The notes under the pieces: generated by a model
What the model saw: only the letters and a program-made list of their open reading frames with translations
The model's database searches: none
What the model was told of the DNA's origin: nothing
Shown: one piece after another, positions 1 through 7,197 of the stretch
Position numbering within the stretch: the stretch's first letter is position 1
How the letters are laid out: each line of letters opens with the position of its first letter
Program-made: the position numbers and the translations under genes
Assembly (NCBI GenBank): GCA_016722705.1
Contig: JADKGN010000005.1
Location: forward strand, 603,204-667,203
Origin: Candidatus Dechloromonas phosphoritropha
GTDB lineage: Bacteria; Pseudomonadota; Gammaproteobacteria; Burkholderiales; Rhodocyclaceae
DNA length: 64,000 bases
Direction: 5' to 3'

Positions 1-576
1 GGTGATGCGCTGCCAGCCATCGGCATCGTGGTTGTCGGCGCCCGGCATTTTTTGCAGGAACAGGCAGGCGGCAGCCTTCGGGGCGGCAGTGGCGAACAGG
101 CGCGAGGACTGCTGTTCGGATTGTTCGAGGTAGTGCTCGAAGATTTCGGCGATGCTGTTGCCGACCAGCGGCACGAAACTCTGGTAAGGATGGCGGGCAT
201 CCGGCATGTCGAGGCTAAGCATCAACTGGCCGCCCTGATTTTCACCTTGTTGGGCGCCAAGTAGTTCCGGCACCGGGGCGGGCAGGACGACCGGGTTGCT
301 GCGCGCCATGCCGCGTAGCTGCAAGGCTTCGTTGCAATCGATGACCAGTAACTGGATCGGGCCGTTGCCGCGCAACTGCAAGGTCAGGCGGCCCGCTTGC
401 TTGAGCTGGCCGGCGATCAGCGCGGTGACGGCCGCTGTTTCGCCGAGCAACTGGGCGACGGTCGGCTGGTAGTCGCGTCCGGCCTGCATCTGCTGCCAGG
501 CTGCGCCAAGATGAACGACGGCGCCGCGAATGTCGAGATGCTCGAAGAGGAAACGGCGGATGAAGCTGTCGCTCAT
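1..576 (-). CDS. hslO: Hsp33 redox-regulated chaperone (partial)
   Basis: The minus strand reads from an ATG at 576 without a stop to the window edge and begins MSDSFIRRFLFEHLDIRGAV, the Hsp33 N-terminus. It continues with RGNGPIQLLVIDCN and VPLVGNSIAEIFEHYLEQSEQ, which are family hallmarks. Hsp33 is a cytoplasmic holdase chaperone activated by oxidation of a C-terminal zinc-binding cysteine cluster. That cluster lies beyond the window, since about 192 of roughly 290 residues are visible. The start codon overlaps the stop of the upstream ArsC-like gene, so the two are probably translated in coupling. Identification is by recalled family sequence. I am confident of the family and cannot judge whether the C-terminus is intact. 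Confidence 0.93.
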   Translation of the reverse strand, partial: MSDSFIRRFLFEHLDIRGAVVHLGAAWQQMQAGRDYQPTVAQLLGETAAVTALIAGQLKQAGRLTLQLRGNGPIQLLVIDCNEALQLRGMARSNPVVLPAPVPELLGAQQGENQGGQLMLSLDMPDARHPYQSFVPLVGNSIAEIFEHYLEQSEQQSSRLFATAAPKAAACLFLQKMPGADNHDADGWQRIT

Positions 577-944
577 TTCAGTTCCGCGGCGTAGGTTTCA
601 GGAGAAAAACCGACCAGCAGCTTGTCGCCGGTATCGAGCACCGGGCGCTTGATCAGGCTCGGATACTGCGCCATCAATTTGAGCGCTTTTTCCGCGTTGA
701 CCCTAGGGCCAGCCATTGTTTCCATGGTTGCAGCACGCTCGTCGTCAGAAAGTTTTTTCCACATCAGGCCGCGCCGGTTGAGCAGCGCTTCCCAGCCGGT
801 TCGCGCCGCCCAGTCGGGCAGGTGAGCCTCGGCGATGCCGGCCTTCTTGTAGTCGGTGAATTCAAAAGCGATGCCGTTTTCAGTCAGCCAGGCCATCGCC
901 TTCTTCATGGTGCCGCAGTTCTTGATACCGTAAATCTTGATCAT
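573..944 (-). CDS. ArsC/Spx-family (YffB-like) thioredoxin-fold protein
   Basis: The 123-residue protein starts MIKIYGIKNCGTMKKAMAWL, the thioredoxin-fold N-terminus of the ArsC/Spx/YffB family with the CGTM redox position near residue 11. Later parts (FTDYKKAGI, LLNRRGLMWKKL, LIKRPVLDTGDKLLVGF) match the 'regulatory Spx/MgsR' branch. Only one cysteine is seen, so a classical arsenate reductase mechanism is unlikely. YffB-type proteins have no settled substrate. Its stop overlaps the hslO start, suggesting a small redox-related operon. The length is normal for the family. Confidence 0.88.
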   Translation of the reverse strand: MIKIYGIKNCGTMKKAMAWLTENGIAFEFTDYKKAGIAEAHLPDWAARTGWEALLNRRGLMWKKLSDDERAATMETMAGPRVNAEKALKLMAQYPSLIKRPVLDTGDKLLVGFSPETYAAELK

Positions 945-1018
945 TTCACACCGTCATTGTTTTAAACGCCCATTTTAACGGCATGCATTCGTAGTCCGAC
1001 ATTGACGTTTAGTCTCTC

Positions 1019-1285
1019 TCACTCATAGTGGGTCCACATGCGCAACACACGAACCACCCGCTCCGTTGGAAAAACTTCATAAACCAGGCGATGCTGGATA
1101 TTGATGCGTCGCGAATAGGCGCCTGCAAGATCGCCGACGAGTTTTTCGTAAGGCGGCGGGTTTTGAAACGGGTCAGCGGCGAGAACGGCCAGGAGTTCCA
1201 GCGCCTTGGCCTTCAGGCCCGTTGTGGCCAGTTTCTTCGCATCCTTCTGCGCGTGCTTCGAAAAGACGACCTGCCAACTCACCAT
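1019..1285 (-). CDS. yoeB: YoeB/Txe-family mRNA interferase toxin
   Basis: The 88-residue protein has the Txe/YoeB pattern: WQVVFSKHAQKDAKKL near the N-terminus, a central PPPYEKLVGDLAGAYSRRI and a C-terminal RRINIQHRLVYEV followed by RMWTHYE. YoeB toxins are RelE-fold ribosome-dependent mRNA endonucleases. The catalytic region includes the conserved R-x-HRLVY segment and the terminal HY. The start overlaps the end of the antitoxin gene by 7 bases, the usual antitoxin-first arrangement. No truncation is visible, so the pair is probably functional. Confidence 0.9.
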   Translation of the reverse strand: MVSWQVVFSKHAQKDAKKLATTGLKAKALELLAVLAADPFQNPPPYEKLVGDLAGAYSRRINIQHRLVYEVFPTERVVRVLRMWTHYE

Positions 1286-1521
1286 TCAAGCGCCTTGGTA
1301 CTCTGATCAAGAGGCTCTGCCATGCCCTCCTTGATGGATTCGCGCATGCCGGGGATGGAAAGAAGGTACAGCGTTTCCTGAATCGCATCCCAATCCTCGG
1401 TTGAGAGCAGGACGGCGCTGGCTCGCTTGCCGGTGATGTGAATCGGTTGATGTGATTCGGCCGCCTGGTCAATGAGCCGATAAAGGTTGGCGCGTGCTTC
1501 ACTCGCGGTCAGAGTAGCCAT
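1279..1521 (-). CDS. yefM: YefM/Phd-family antitoxin
   Basis: The 80-residue protein begins MATLTASEARANLYRLIDQA and contains HQPIHITGKRASAVLLSTEDWDAIQETLYLL, the Phd/YefM DNA-binding N-terminal domain. The C-terminal tail (PGMRESIKEGM) is the part expected to neutralise YoeB. It precedes and overlaps the toxin gene. In known YefM-YoeB systems the antitoxin, alone and more strongly with toxin, represses the shared promoter. A palindrome suited to this lies about 30 bases upstream of the start. Confidence 0.9.
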   Translation of the reverse strand: MATLTASEARANLYRLIDQAAESHQPIHITGKRASAVLLSTEDWDAIQETLYLLSIPGMRESIKEGMAEPLDQSTKALEW

Positions 1522-1551
1522 CTTTGTTCTCCGGATAGGGGATACTTGATG

Positions 1552-1567
1552 GTACGTTTAAGCGTAC
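1552..1567. promoter_or_regulatory. operator-like palindrome upstream of yefM
   Basis: The 16-base site has perfect arms GTACG and CGTAC around TTTAAG, with one inner mismatch. It sits 31-46 bases upstream of the yefM start. Its position suggests an autoregulatory operator for the YefM-YoeB complex. Binding is inferred, not shown. Confidence 0.45.
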
Positions 1568-1647
1568 GTTATTGTCAATCCACGCGATGTGAGGGCCAGA
1601 GTTTGAATTCTTGAAAGCAGAGCTTTTGCGGCACAGGCCGATTTTTC

Positions 1648-2079
1648 TTGTTGCGATTATTTATGGCCGCAACAAATAGTGGTCTTCTAACGCCCGAGCA
1701 GCTTCCCGGCATAGGCCTGACGACAGCCAGCGCTTTAGTTGCCAGTCTGGGTGGTGGGCACGACTTCAAGAACGGCCGCCAACTCGCCGCCTGGGTCGGC
1801 TTGGTTCCAGGTCAATACAGCAGCGGCGGCAAAGCAAGATTGGGCAGGATTACCAAAGCGGGGGATGCTTACCTGCGCAGCCTGCTCGTCATGGGTGCCC
1901 GCTCTGTCCTCGCCGGTCTGGGTGACAAGCAAGATCGCTTCAGCCGTTGGGCTCGCGCCCTGGTTGAACGACGCGGCTACTGGAAAGCGGCGGTCGCCAT
2001 TGCTGCCAAGAATCGGCGGCTGGCCTGGGCCGTCATGAAATATGGGGAAGATTTCCGGTTGACCGCGGAACCCGCCTGA
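1648..2079 (+). pseudogene. IS110-family transposase, C-terminal remnant
   Basis: The recognisable part reads LPGIGLTTASALVASLG, then AAWVGLVPGQYSSGGKARLGRITKAGDAYLRSLLV and ends AWAVMKYGEDF. This is the C-terminal (transposase_20) half of an IS110/IS1111 transposase, with the serine-containing SSGGK segment. The N-terminal DEDD catalytic half, normally about 180 residues, is missing, and the first 15 or so residues here are not family-like. It cannot transpose on its own. Confidence 0.85.
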
Positions 2080-2464
2080 ACAGTCGAAAAAAGCGTCTAT
2101 AGGGAAAAATCTGGAAAGGGATCACAGGCCGCTCGCTGGCGGCCAAATACCAGCGAAGCACTGCCAACGTTGATGTGAAGCGGGTTGGACCCGCGCGGGG
2201 TATGCCTGATTAGCTCAAGGGGAAGAAGTCATTCCCGACTAACGAATGAGGCCCCCGTGCGCGTCTTTCATCAGGGTCCGGGCAAGAAGCCCCACATGAC
2301 CGATTGTAGTACCGCAGTCCTTCACCTTCTTTGCTCAGACATGGCAGATCAGATGGGTAGACAGATTATTGAGGCGGAACGATGAAACAGTAAAAATCAA
2401 AAACCCGCTTGCAGAATATGGGGAAGCCCTTGTATTAGGCCAAACGCAACGAACTCTTGTTGTG
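2080..2464. other. IS110 3' flank and cassette-end sequence, no gene
   Basis: No supported gene is seen. The first 200 bases look like the 3' untranslated tail of the IS110 remnant. The last part, next to the LprI stop, contains CAAC/GTTG arms and a GTTTGGC-like core on the minus strand that could be a decayed attC of the LprI cassette. This is too degenerate to call. Confidence 0.4.
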
Positions 2465-2845
2465 TTATTGCTTTTCATAGTCTTCGAGGTCCTTGATACG
2501 CCGCTCGGCGTGGGACTGCATGCAACCGATGTACATGGCTGTCCGGATAGTGCCGCTCGCATGAAGCGTGAAAACTGCGGTGCAGTCGGCCTCTCGAAAC
2601 TTGACCCAAGCCCTCTGTGCTTCGATGAGGGTGCTCTTCATCTCCGAAAATTTTTCGAGTTCAGTGTCGGGTTGGTCAAGGCTCTTTATAACTCGGCGGT
2701 AGATTGTATTCAGTTTGGTTTCGACCTTCTTCTGGTCGGCCGACGCACATGCGTTAATGTCAGGAGTCGTGATTGCTTTCGAGCAGTCGATGGCTTGCGC
2801 GGTGAGGGAGAAGAAGACAAGAGGTAATGTGAGTAGTAGTCGCAT
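2465..2845 (-). CDS. LprI/DUF1311-family secreted protein in an integron cassette
   Basis: I place the start at the ATG at 2845, giving 126 residues with a signal peptide (MRLLLTLPLVFFSLTAQA) and mature IDCSKAITTPDINACAS. The mature part has the DUF1311/LprI-like pattern: ADQKKVETKLNTIYRRVI, then EAQRAWVKFREADC and a second cysteine in YIGCMQSHAERRIKDLE. LprI-type proteins include lysozyme inhibitors; here the role is unproven. The start lies 9 bases after a GTTAGGC attC core and the gene diverges from the truncated intI. This is exactly the geometry of a gene cassette in an integron. Confidence 0.82.
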   Translation of the reverse strand: MRLLLTLPLVFFSLTAQAIDCSKAITTPDINACASADQKKVETKLNTIYRRVIKSLDQPDTELEKFSEMKSTLIEAQRAWVKFREADCTAVFTLHASGTIRTAMYIGCMQSHAERRIKDLEDYEKQ

Positions 2846-2853
2846 GGTAGAGG

Positions 2854-2923
2854 GCCTAACGTTATGGAGTTGAGCACCTTGACGACCGTAGGGCGGCGAG
2901 TGTGCTCGAACGACGCGTTGGAC
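2854..2923 (-). other. attC recombination site of an integron cassette
   Basis: Read on the minus strand, the site opens with GTCCAAC (fits RYYYAAC) and closes with GTTAGGC (fits GTTRRRY), 70 bases overall. Inside are complementary GAGCAC and GTGCTC segments that can fold the single strand. The conserved GTTAGGC end is immediately followed by the LprI cassette gene, as cassettes require. It is therefore the attC of the cassette between this site and intI. Confidence 0.72.
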
Positions 2924-3004
2924 GTGAGAGGTGGCGGAAATCAAGGACGGTGCTCTTTCTCTCTGTCGTCCCCGCCCAAAACGGCCAAAATCCGCTGTTT
3001 ATCC

Positions 3005-3066
3005 GAAGTGTTTTTTGGGCGTGTGGATCAACGCGAGCGTTATACATCCGCTCATAAAACACTTCG
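3005..3066. repeat. inverted repeat in the first integron cassette
   Basis: CGAAGTGTTTT at 3005-3015 is the exact reverse complement of AAAACACTTCG at 3056-3066, separated by 40 bases. It lies between the attC at 2854 and the intI leader. The function is unknown; it may be an old cassette end. The 2924-3165 interval carries no gene I recognise. Confidence 0.5.
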
Positions 3067-3165
3067 CTTAATAGCATATTTTCCACGCTTTATAAATCCC
3101 CGTGGCATGTGTTCGGAATGCGCAACTTGCCTCCCATTGAAAGCTAGCCACCTATCTCGTGCAAC

Positions 3166-3199
3166 GTTAAGTATACGCCTTGGCAGGCGTATACTTAAC
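3166..3199. repeat. perfect 15-bp inverted repeat, possible attI core
   Basis: Arms at 3166-3180 and 3185-3199 are exact reverse complements around a 4-base TGGC loop. Each outer end reads GTTAAGT, which fits the GTTRRRY integron core. It sits 70 bases upstream of the truncated intI start, where attI is expected. The assignment is inferred from position and core match only. Confidence 0.45.
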
Positions 3200-3269
3200 T
3201 AGGCGAAGGTGTATAAAGCAAATACCTTGTTTGCAACGCATTGAATTTTTGTGTTTTATTGAAATCATC

Positions 3270-3485
3270 ATGCCAGATTCCACCCCTCAAACCCCGCTGC
3301 CGCCAAAACTGCTTGACCAGGTGCGTGACCGCCTGCGCGTCAAGCATTACAGCATATGTACTGAAACGCAATATCTTCAATGGATAAAGCGCTGTATCCT
3401 CTTTCACGGCAAGCGCCACCCACGCGAGATGGGGGCGGTTGAGATCATGACAATAGAGCGAACCAAACGGGTCAGTGTGAATTGA
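3270..3485 (+). pseudogene. intI: integron integrase IntI, N-terminal fragment
   Basis: The protein starts MPDSTPQTPLPPKLLDQVRD and continues RLRVKHYSICTETQYLQWIKRCILFHGKRHPREMGAVE. This is the N-terminal core-binding (SAM-like) domain of integron integrases; HGKRHPREMG is characteristic. Homology stops near 3441, and the catalytic R-H-x-x-R-Y domain (about 260 residues) is gone. The rest of the frame runs into a hairpin and stops. It diverges from the LprI cassette, the standard integron layout. The integron can no longer mobilise cassettes with this enzyme. Confidence 0.85.
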
Positions 3486-3506
3486 AAACCCCAATTCACT
3501 CTGACC
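3470..3506. repeat. hairpin at the intI truncation point
   Basis: GGTCAGTGTGAATTG (3470-3484) pairs with CAATTCACTCTGACC (3492-3506) with one mismatch and a 7-base loop. It begins about 30 bases after intI homology ends. The GGTCAG(T/A)GTGAATT text resembles REP/IS-end sequences. It could mark the end of the element that truncated intI. Confidence 0.5.
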
Positions 3507-3668
3507 GTTTGACCGCCCGGTTTTGCAGTTTTGGCTCGGCATTTTTGAGGTCCAGTCAACCTTCGCCGAGAAATCCACGATTGACTCCGCCTGAACGGGG
3601 CAAGATACTTCAAAGCAGCATTTGAAATTCCTGTCCTTTCGATTTTTTCAACGACCGGAGACATAAAG

Positions 3669-3695
3669 TTGAAATTCAGAAAAGCCGCCTTAACC
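3669..3695 (+). pseudogene. 5' end of the asparaginase gene, split off by an IS
   Basis: TTG AAA TTC AGA AAA GCC GCC TTA ACC reads (M)KFRKAALT, the charged n-region and start of a signal peptide. GGAG lies 9 bases upstream of the TTG. The last three codons, GCC TTA ACC, are exactly the 9-base duplication repeated after the IS at 5111-5119, where the asparaginase continues in the same frame (LSMMTAMATSPVFAQ). The intact gene therefore began here, probably with a TTG start. Confidence 0.75.
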
Positions 3696-5110
3696 CATGC
3701 CATTACACACAACTTCAACACCAGCCCGTAACATGCTGACTTTTCAAGGAACGTGGGACGGGCGTGATGAGTTGGGCAGCGGAGGAGTTCAAGGCGATCG
3801 ACCTGGGCGACCGGCGTCTGGACAAGCGCACGGTGCTGCTGGCGGAGCGCATGGCCGCCAACCCGCTGGCCAGCATCCCGCAAGCCTGCGGCGGCTGGGC
3901 GGAAACCCAGGCGGCATATCGCTTTTTTGCGCAGGACGACATCGAATGGGAAGCCATCCTCGCCTCGCACTGGCGAAGCGCCGAAACGCGCATGCAGGCG
4001 CACCCGGTGGTGCTGTGCCTCCAAGACACCACGGAACTGGATTTCAATGGTCAGCGCATTGCCGGTCTGGGGCCGCTCTCGTATGAAGCCCAACGCGGGA
4101 TGTACGTGCATCCCACCTACGCGGTCAGTCCGCAGCGTGAACCCTTGGGTGTTCTGGACGCCTGGATGTGGGCACGCGAACCCAAGGACGCGAGCGGCCA
4201 ACGAGGTGGCCTGCTGGAAAGCACCCGCTGGACGGAGGGCTACACCCGCATCGCGGAGTTGGCGAGCAGGCTGCCGGACACCCGGCTGGTGTATGTGGCG
4301 GATCGGGAGGCGGACATCGTGGCCCTGATGGTGCAAGCCCGCGAGCTGGGGCATCCCGCCGACTGGCTGATTCGTTCCCAGCACAATCGGGCGCTTCCCG
4401 GAGGGCGGCAAGCTGTGGACTGAGGTCCTGGCCAGCGAAGCGCTCGGCGGCATCCGCTTCACGATGCCTTCGCGGCAAGGACAGAAGGCGCGGGACGTTC
4501 GGCAACGAGTCTGGGCAAAGCGGGTGACGGTCTCCGACGGCAAGGGGAGCCGGATCGAGGTGAGTTGTCTGGTGGCGCGAGAAGAAAGTGCCCCGAGGGC
4601 GTGAAGCCGGTGGAATGGCGGCTGCTGACCAATCGGCCGATTAACTCTTTCGAAGCGGCGACCGAACTGATCGACTGGTACCGGGCGCGCTGGGAGATCG
4701 AACTGTTCTTCCATGTCCTCAAGAACGGCTGCCGCGTAGAGGCGTTGCAGTTGAGCACCGTGGCGCGGCTGGAACGGGCGCTGGCGCTGTTCATGGTGGT
4801 GGCTTGGCGGATTGCCCGACTCATGCGCCTGGGCCGTACCTGCCCAGACCTGGATGCGGCCTTGCTGTTCGAGCAGGACGAATGGCAAGCGGCTTACATC
4901 CTGAATCGGAAGAAGGTGCCCAAGACGCCGCCCAGGCTCAATGAAGTGGTGCGCTTGGTGGCGATGCTTGGCGGATTTCTGGCCCGCAAGGGCGATGGCG
5001 AGCCGGGTGTGAAGACCATTTGGCTCGGCCTTCAACGCGTCGTCGATTTCGCGGCGGGGATCAGGTTCGCCCGGGAAGCTCATGCGCTATGAGTTGTGTG
5101 TAATGGGATG
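3696..5110 (+). mobile_element. Tn5-like (IS4 family, IS50 group) insertion sequence, copy 1
   Basis: The ends read CATGCCATTACACACAACTT and, reverse complemented, CATCCCATTACACACAACTC: near-identical terminal inverted repeats. The 9-base duplication GCCTTAACC flanks the element at 3687-3695 and 5111-5119, the duplication length known for IS50/Tn5. The 1415-bp element carries one frameshifted transposase gene. A close relative, with different lesions, occurs at 48455-51246 in opposite orientation. Confidence 0.9.
3767..5092 (+). pseudogene. Tn5-like transposase, frameshifted
   Basis: The N-terminal part (to 4423) has AIDLGDRRLDKRTVLLAERM, QDTTELDFNGQ, YVHPTYAVSP and YVADREADI. The C-terminal part (from about 4565) has EWRLLTNRPI and YRARWEIELFFHVLKNGCRVEALQ with the YREK-type motif of IS4 transposases. 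An extra G near 4398 breaks the frame after RALP, and a second shift near 4590 restores the family frame at PEGVKPVEW. Between the shifts the middle frame still reads like transposase (KLWTEVLASEALGG). The enzyme is presumably inactive. Confidence 0.88.
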
Positions 5111-6148
5111 GCCTTAACCCTGTCGATGATGACCGCCATGGCAACCAGCCCCGTCTTCGCCCAAAACAAACCGACGGTCTATTTCATTGCTACTGGCGGC
5201 ACCATCGCCATGAAGATTGATCCGGTGAAAAATGCTCCAGTGCCGGCAATCTCCGGGGAGGATCTGTTGGCCACGGTGCCGGACATTGGTAAGTACGCCA
5301 CAATCCAAGTCAACAGCCTGTCGAACGTGCCATCCGACTACATGGACCCGCCCCGTTGGGTTCAGTTGACCCACGCGGTGCAAGCGGCGCTGGACATGCC
5401 TGAGGTAGCCGGCGTGATTGTTTCGCACGGCACCGACACGCTTGAAGAGACTGCTTTCTGGCTTGATCTGACTGTTAAATCGAGCAAACCGGTAGTTTTG
5501 ATCGGCGCCCAGCGCAACGCCTCGTCATCCGATTTTGACGGTCCGCGCAATCTGCTCAACGCGGCGCGCATCGCCGTCGACAGCCAGTCCCGCGACAAAG
5601 GCGTGCTGCTAGCCATGAACAACCAGATCAACTCGGCTCGCTATGTGACCAAGACCCACACCGGCAATGTCGAGACCTTTAACTCAGGCCAGTTCGGCAT
5701 CATCGGCGAGGCCTACCCAGACCGGGTGATGTACGCTTATACCCCGGTGCGGCGACAGCACATCCCGATCGGCACCGGCCCCATGCCGCAAGTCGACATC
5801 GTTCCCATGTACGGTGGTGCCGACGGTGCGTCGTTGCGCAGCGCGGTGGATCGGGGCGCCAAGGGCATCGTGGTACAGGCCCTGGGAATGGGCAACATGA
5901 ACGAGTCAATGTTCGAGAGCGTTAAGTACGCGCTGTCCAAGCAGGTGCCAGTGGTGATCGCGACCCGGGTCCACAACGGACGGGTACTACCGAACTACGG
6001 GTTCGCCGGCGGCGGCAAGACCACTTTCGATGCCGGTGCGGTGATGGCCGACGATCTGTCGCCTGCCAAGGCTCGGATCATGCTGATGCTGCTGCAGCAA
6101 AGTGGCGTGAGCAGCAAGAGCCAACTGCAGGCTGCGTTCGACCGCTGA
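5108..6148 (+). CDS. type II (periplasmic) L-asparaginase with IS-replaced start
   Basis: The mature region starts QNKPTVYFIATGGTIAMK; TGGTIA carries the nucleophile threonine and VSHGTDTLEETAF the second catalytic threonine and aspartate. Other motifs (LIGAQRNASSSDFDGPRNL, GFAGGG) fit type II asparaginase, which hydrolyses asparagine (and often glutamine) in the periplasm. The original start and n-region lie on the far side of an IS. The last three IS bases supply an in-frame ATG at 5108, so a product MALTLSMMTAMATSPVFA-QNKP could still be made. It lacks the KFRK positive charge and has a weak RBS (AATGGG). Export and expression are therefore doubtful. The catalytic domain is complete. Confidence 0.88.
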   Translation: MALTLSMMTAMATSPVFAQNKPTVYFIATGGTIAMKIDPVKNAPVPAISGEDLLATVPDIGKYATIQVNSLSNVPSDYMDPPRWVQLTHAVQAALDMPEVAGVIVSHGTDTLEETAFWLDLTVKSSKPVVLIGAQRNASSSDFDGPRNLLNAARIAVDSQSRDKGVLLAMNNQINSARYVTKTHTGNVETFNSGQFGIIGEAYPDRVMYAYTPVRRQHIPIGTGPMPQVDIVPMYGGADGASLRSAVDRGAKGIVVQALGMGNMNESMFESVKYALSKQVPVVIATRVHNGRVLPNYGFAGGGKTTFDAGAVMADDLSPAKARIMLMLLQQSGVSSKSQLQAAFDR

Positions 6149-6265
6149 TATTCCACAGTTGAGTCTCTGGCAGGCGCCTGGCAGGGTGGTTCCAGCATCC
6201 GTGCAATTCTTTCGGCCAGAAAAATAACGGGGTCAGAGTCGAAGGACAATAGGGGTAAGGCCACA

Positions 6266-7197
6266 CTAAGAACTTATCCGTAAACAATATTTACTTTCAG
6301 TTTAATTTTTCTGAACGCCATGATTGATGCGGCCAGGTGGTTGAGCGCCAAGAAACTGCGCTCAAGCTTCTCGTATCGCACCAACAACTTCCGGAAGCGG
6401 TTGAACCAGCTGTGAGCCACTTCGACGATCCAGCGCCGGGCTTTCTTCCTGGGGTCACGTTTGAGTTCGCCGGCCTCTTGCCCACGCCCTTTGACATGGG
6501 GGATGTAGCCATGCTTCGTGATGATCGCCAATGCGGGCGCGCCGGTGTAGCCGGCGTCAGCGCAAAGGTGTTTGCTTCGCCGCTTGGGTGGCGACGCTCG
6601 CTTGACGACAATGGCCTCAAGCACAGCCGCCAACTGAGAGACGTCGTGCCGATTGGCGCCGGTCACGACGAGCGACAACGGGACGCCACGACCGTCCACC
6701 AGCAAATGACGCTTGCTCCCATTTTTTCCCCGGTCCGTTGGATTGGGTCCAACGCTTGATTGCGCCATCGGGGCCTTCATCATCGCGCCGTCAAGGCTTT
6801 GCCAGCGCCAGGCGATACCTTCAAGGTCGTCGTATTCGGCAAGCCCGCGCTTCCATAGGGCTTCAAACACCCCGGCCTTCTCCCACGCCAGAAATCGGGC
6901 ATGAATCGCACTGGAACTGCCAAAGCGCTCCGCCGGGAGTGCCTTCCACTGGCAACCTGTGCGCAGCACATAAATAATCGCCTCGAAGACCAGCCTCGGT
7001 TCTTTGGGCTTGCGCCCCCCGCCAGCCTTGCGGACGTAACTCCGATCCGCCAGTCGCTGGCGTATCGGAATCAGTGGCTCAACGCGCTTCCAGAATTCCT
7101 CGGTCACTTCCCATGACTTCACTTTTGCCATCATCTCCCCCAACGTAATTCTCGCGCATGGGCAGTGATTGTCCACTATTTACGGACAAGTTCTTAG
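6266..7197 (-). mobile_element. IS5-family insertion sequence
   Basis: The ends are CTAAGAACTTATCCGTAAA at 6266 and, reverse complemented from 7197, CTAAGAACTTGTCCGTAAA: inverted repeats with one mismatch. They enclose one intact transposase gene. No clear target duplication is seen beyond the TAA/TTA at the tips. It abuts the stop of an IS3-type orfB remnant at 7198. The 6149-6265 flank contains GGGGTCAGAGTC, a common IS/REP-end text. Confidence 0.85.
6274..7134 (-). CDS. IS5-family DDE transposase
   Basis: From the ATG at 7134, which follows GGGGGAG, the protein is 286 residues and apparently full length. It has the N-terminal DUF4096-type part (WEVTEEFWKRVEPLIP, then RKPKEPRLVFEAIIYVLRTGCQWKALP) and the DDE domain: SLDGAMMKAP (first D), ADAGYTGAP (second D) and RRWIVEVAHSWFNRFRKLLVRYEK (E region). 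It catalyses cut-and-paste movement of its own element. No lesion is visible, so this is one of the few intact IS elements in the window. Confidence 0.92.
   Translation of the reverse strand: MMAKVKSWEVTEEFWKRVEPLIPIRQRLADRSYVRKAGGGRKPKEPRLVFEAIIYVLRTGCQWKALPAERFGSSSAIHARFLAWEKAGVFEALWKRGLAEYDDLEGIAWRWQSLDGAMMKAPMAQSSVGPNPTDRGKNGSKRHLLVDGRGVPLSLVVTGANRHDVSQLAAVLEAIVVKRASPPKRRSKHLCADAGYTGAPALAIITKHGYIPHVKGRGQEAGELKRDPRKKARRWIVEVAHSWFNRFRKLLVRYEKLERSFLALNHLAASIMAFRKIKLKVNIVYG

Noticed and set aside
3404..5083. Long minus-strand open frame (559 codons) opposite the Tn5-like element
   Set aside because: It is the antisense of the transposase in GC-rich DNA, with low-complexity Arg/His/Pro composition and no family-like text; the same shadow occurs at 49863-51227.
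5096..5107. GTG at 5096 as the asparaginase start
   Set aside because: These codons are IS terminal repeat; the true frame before the insertion continued from the TTG at 3669, and the ATG at 5108 is the better surviving start.
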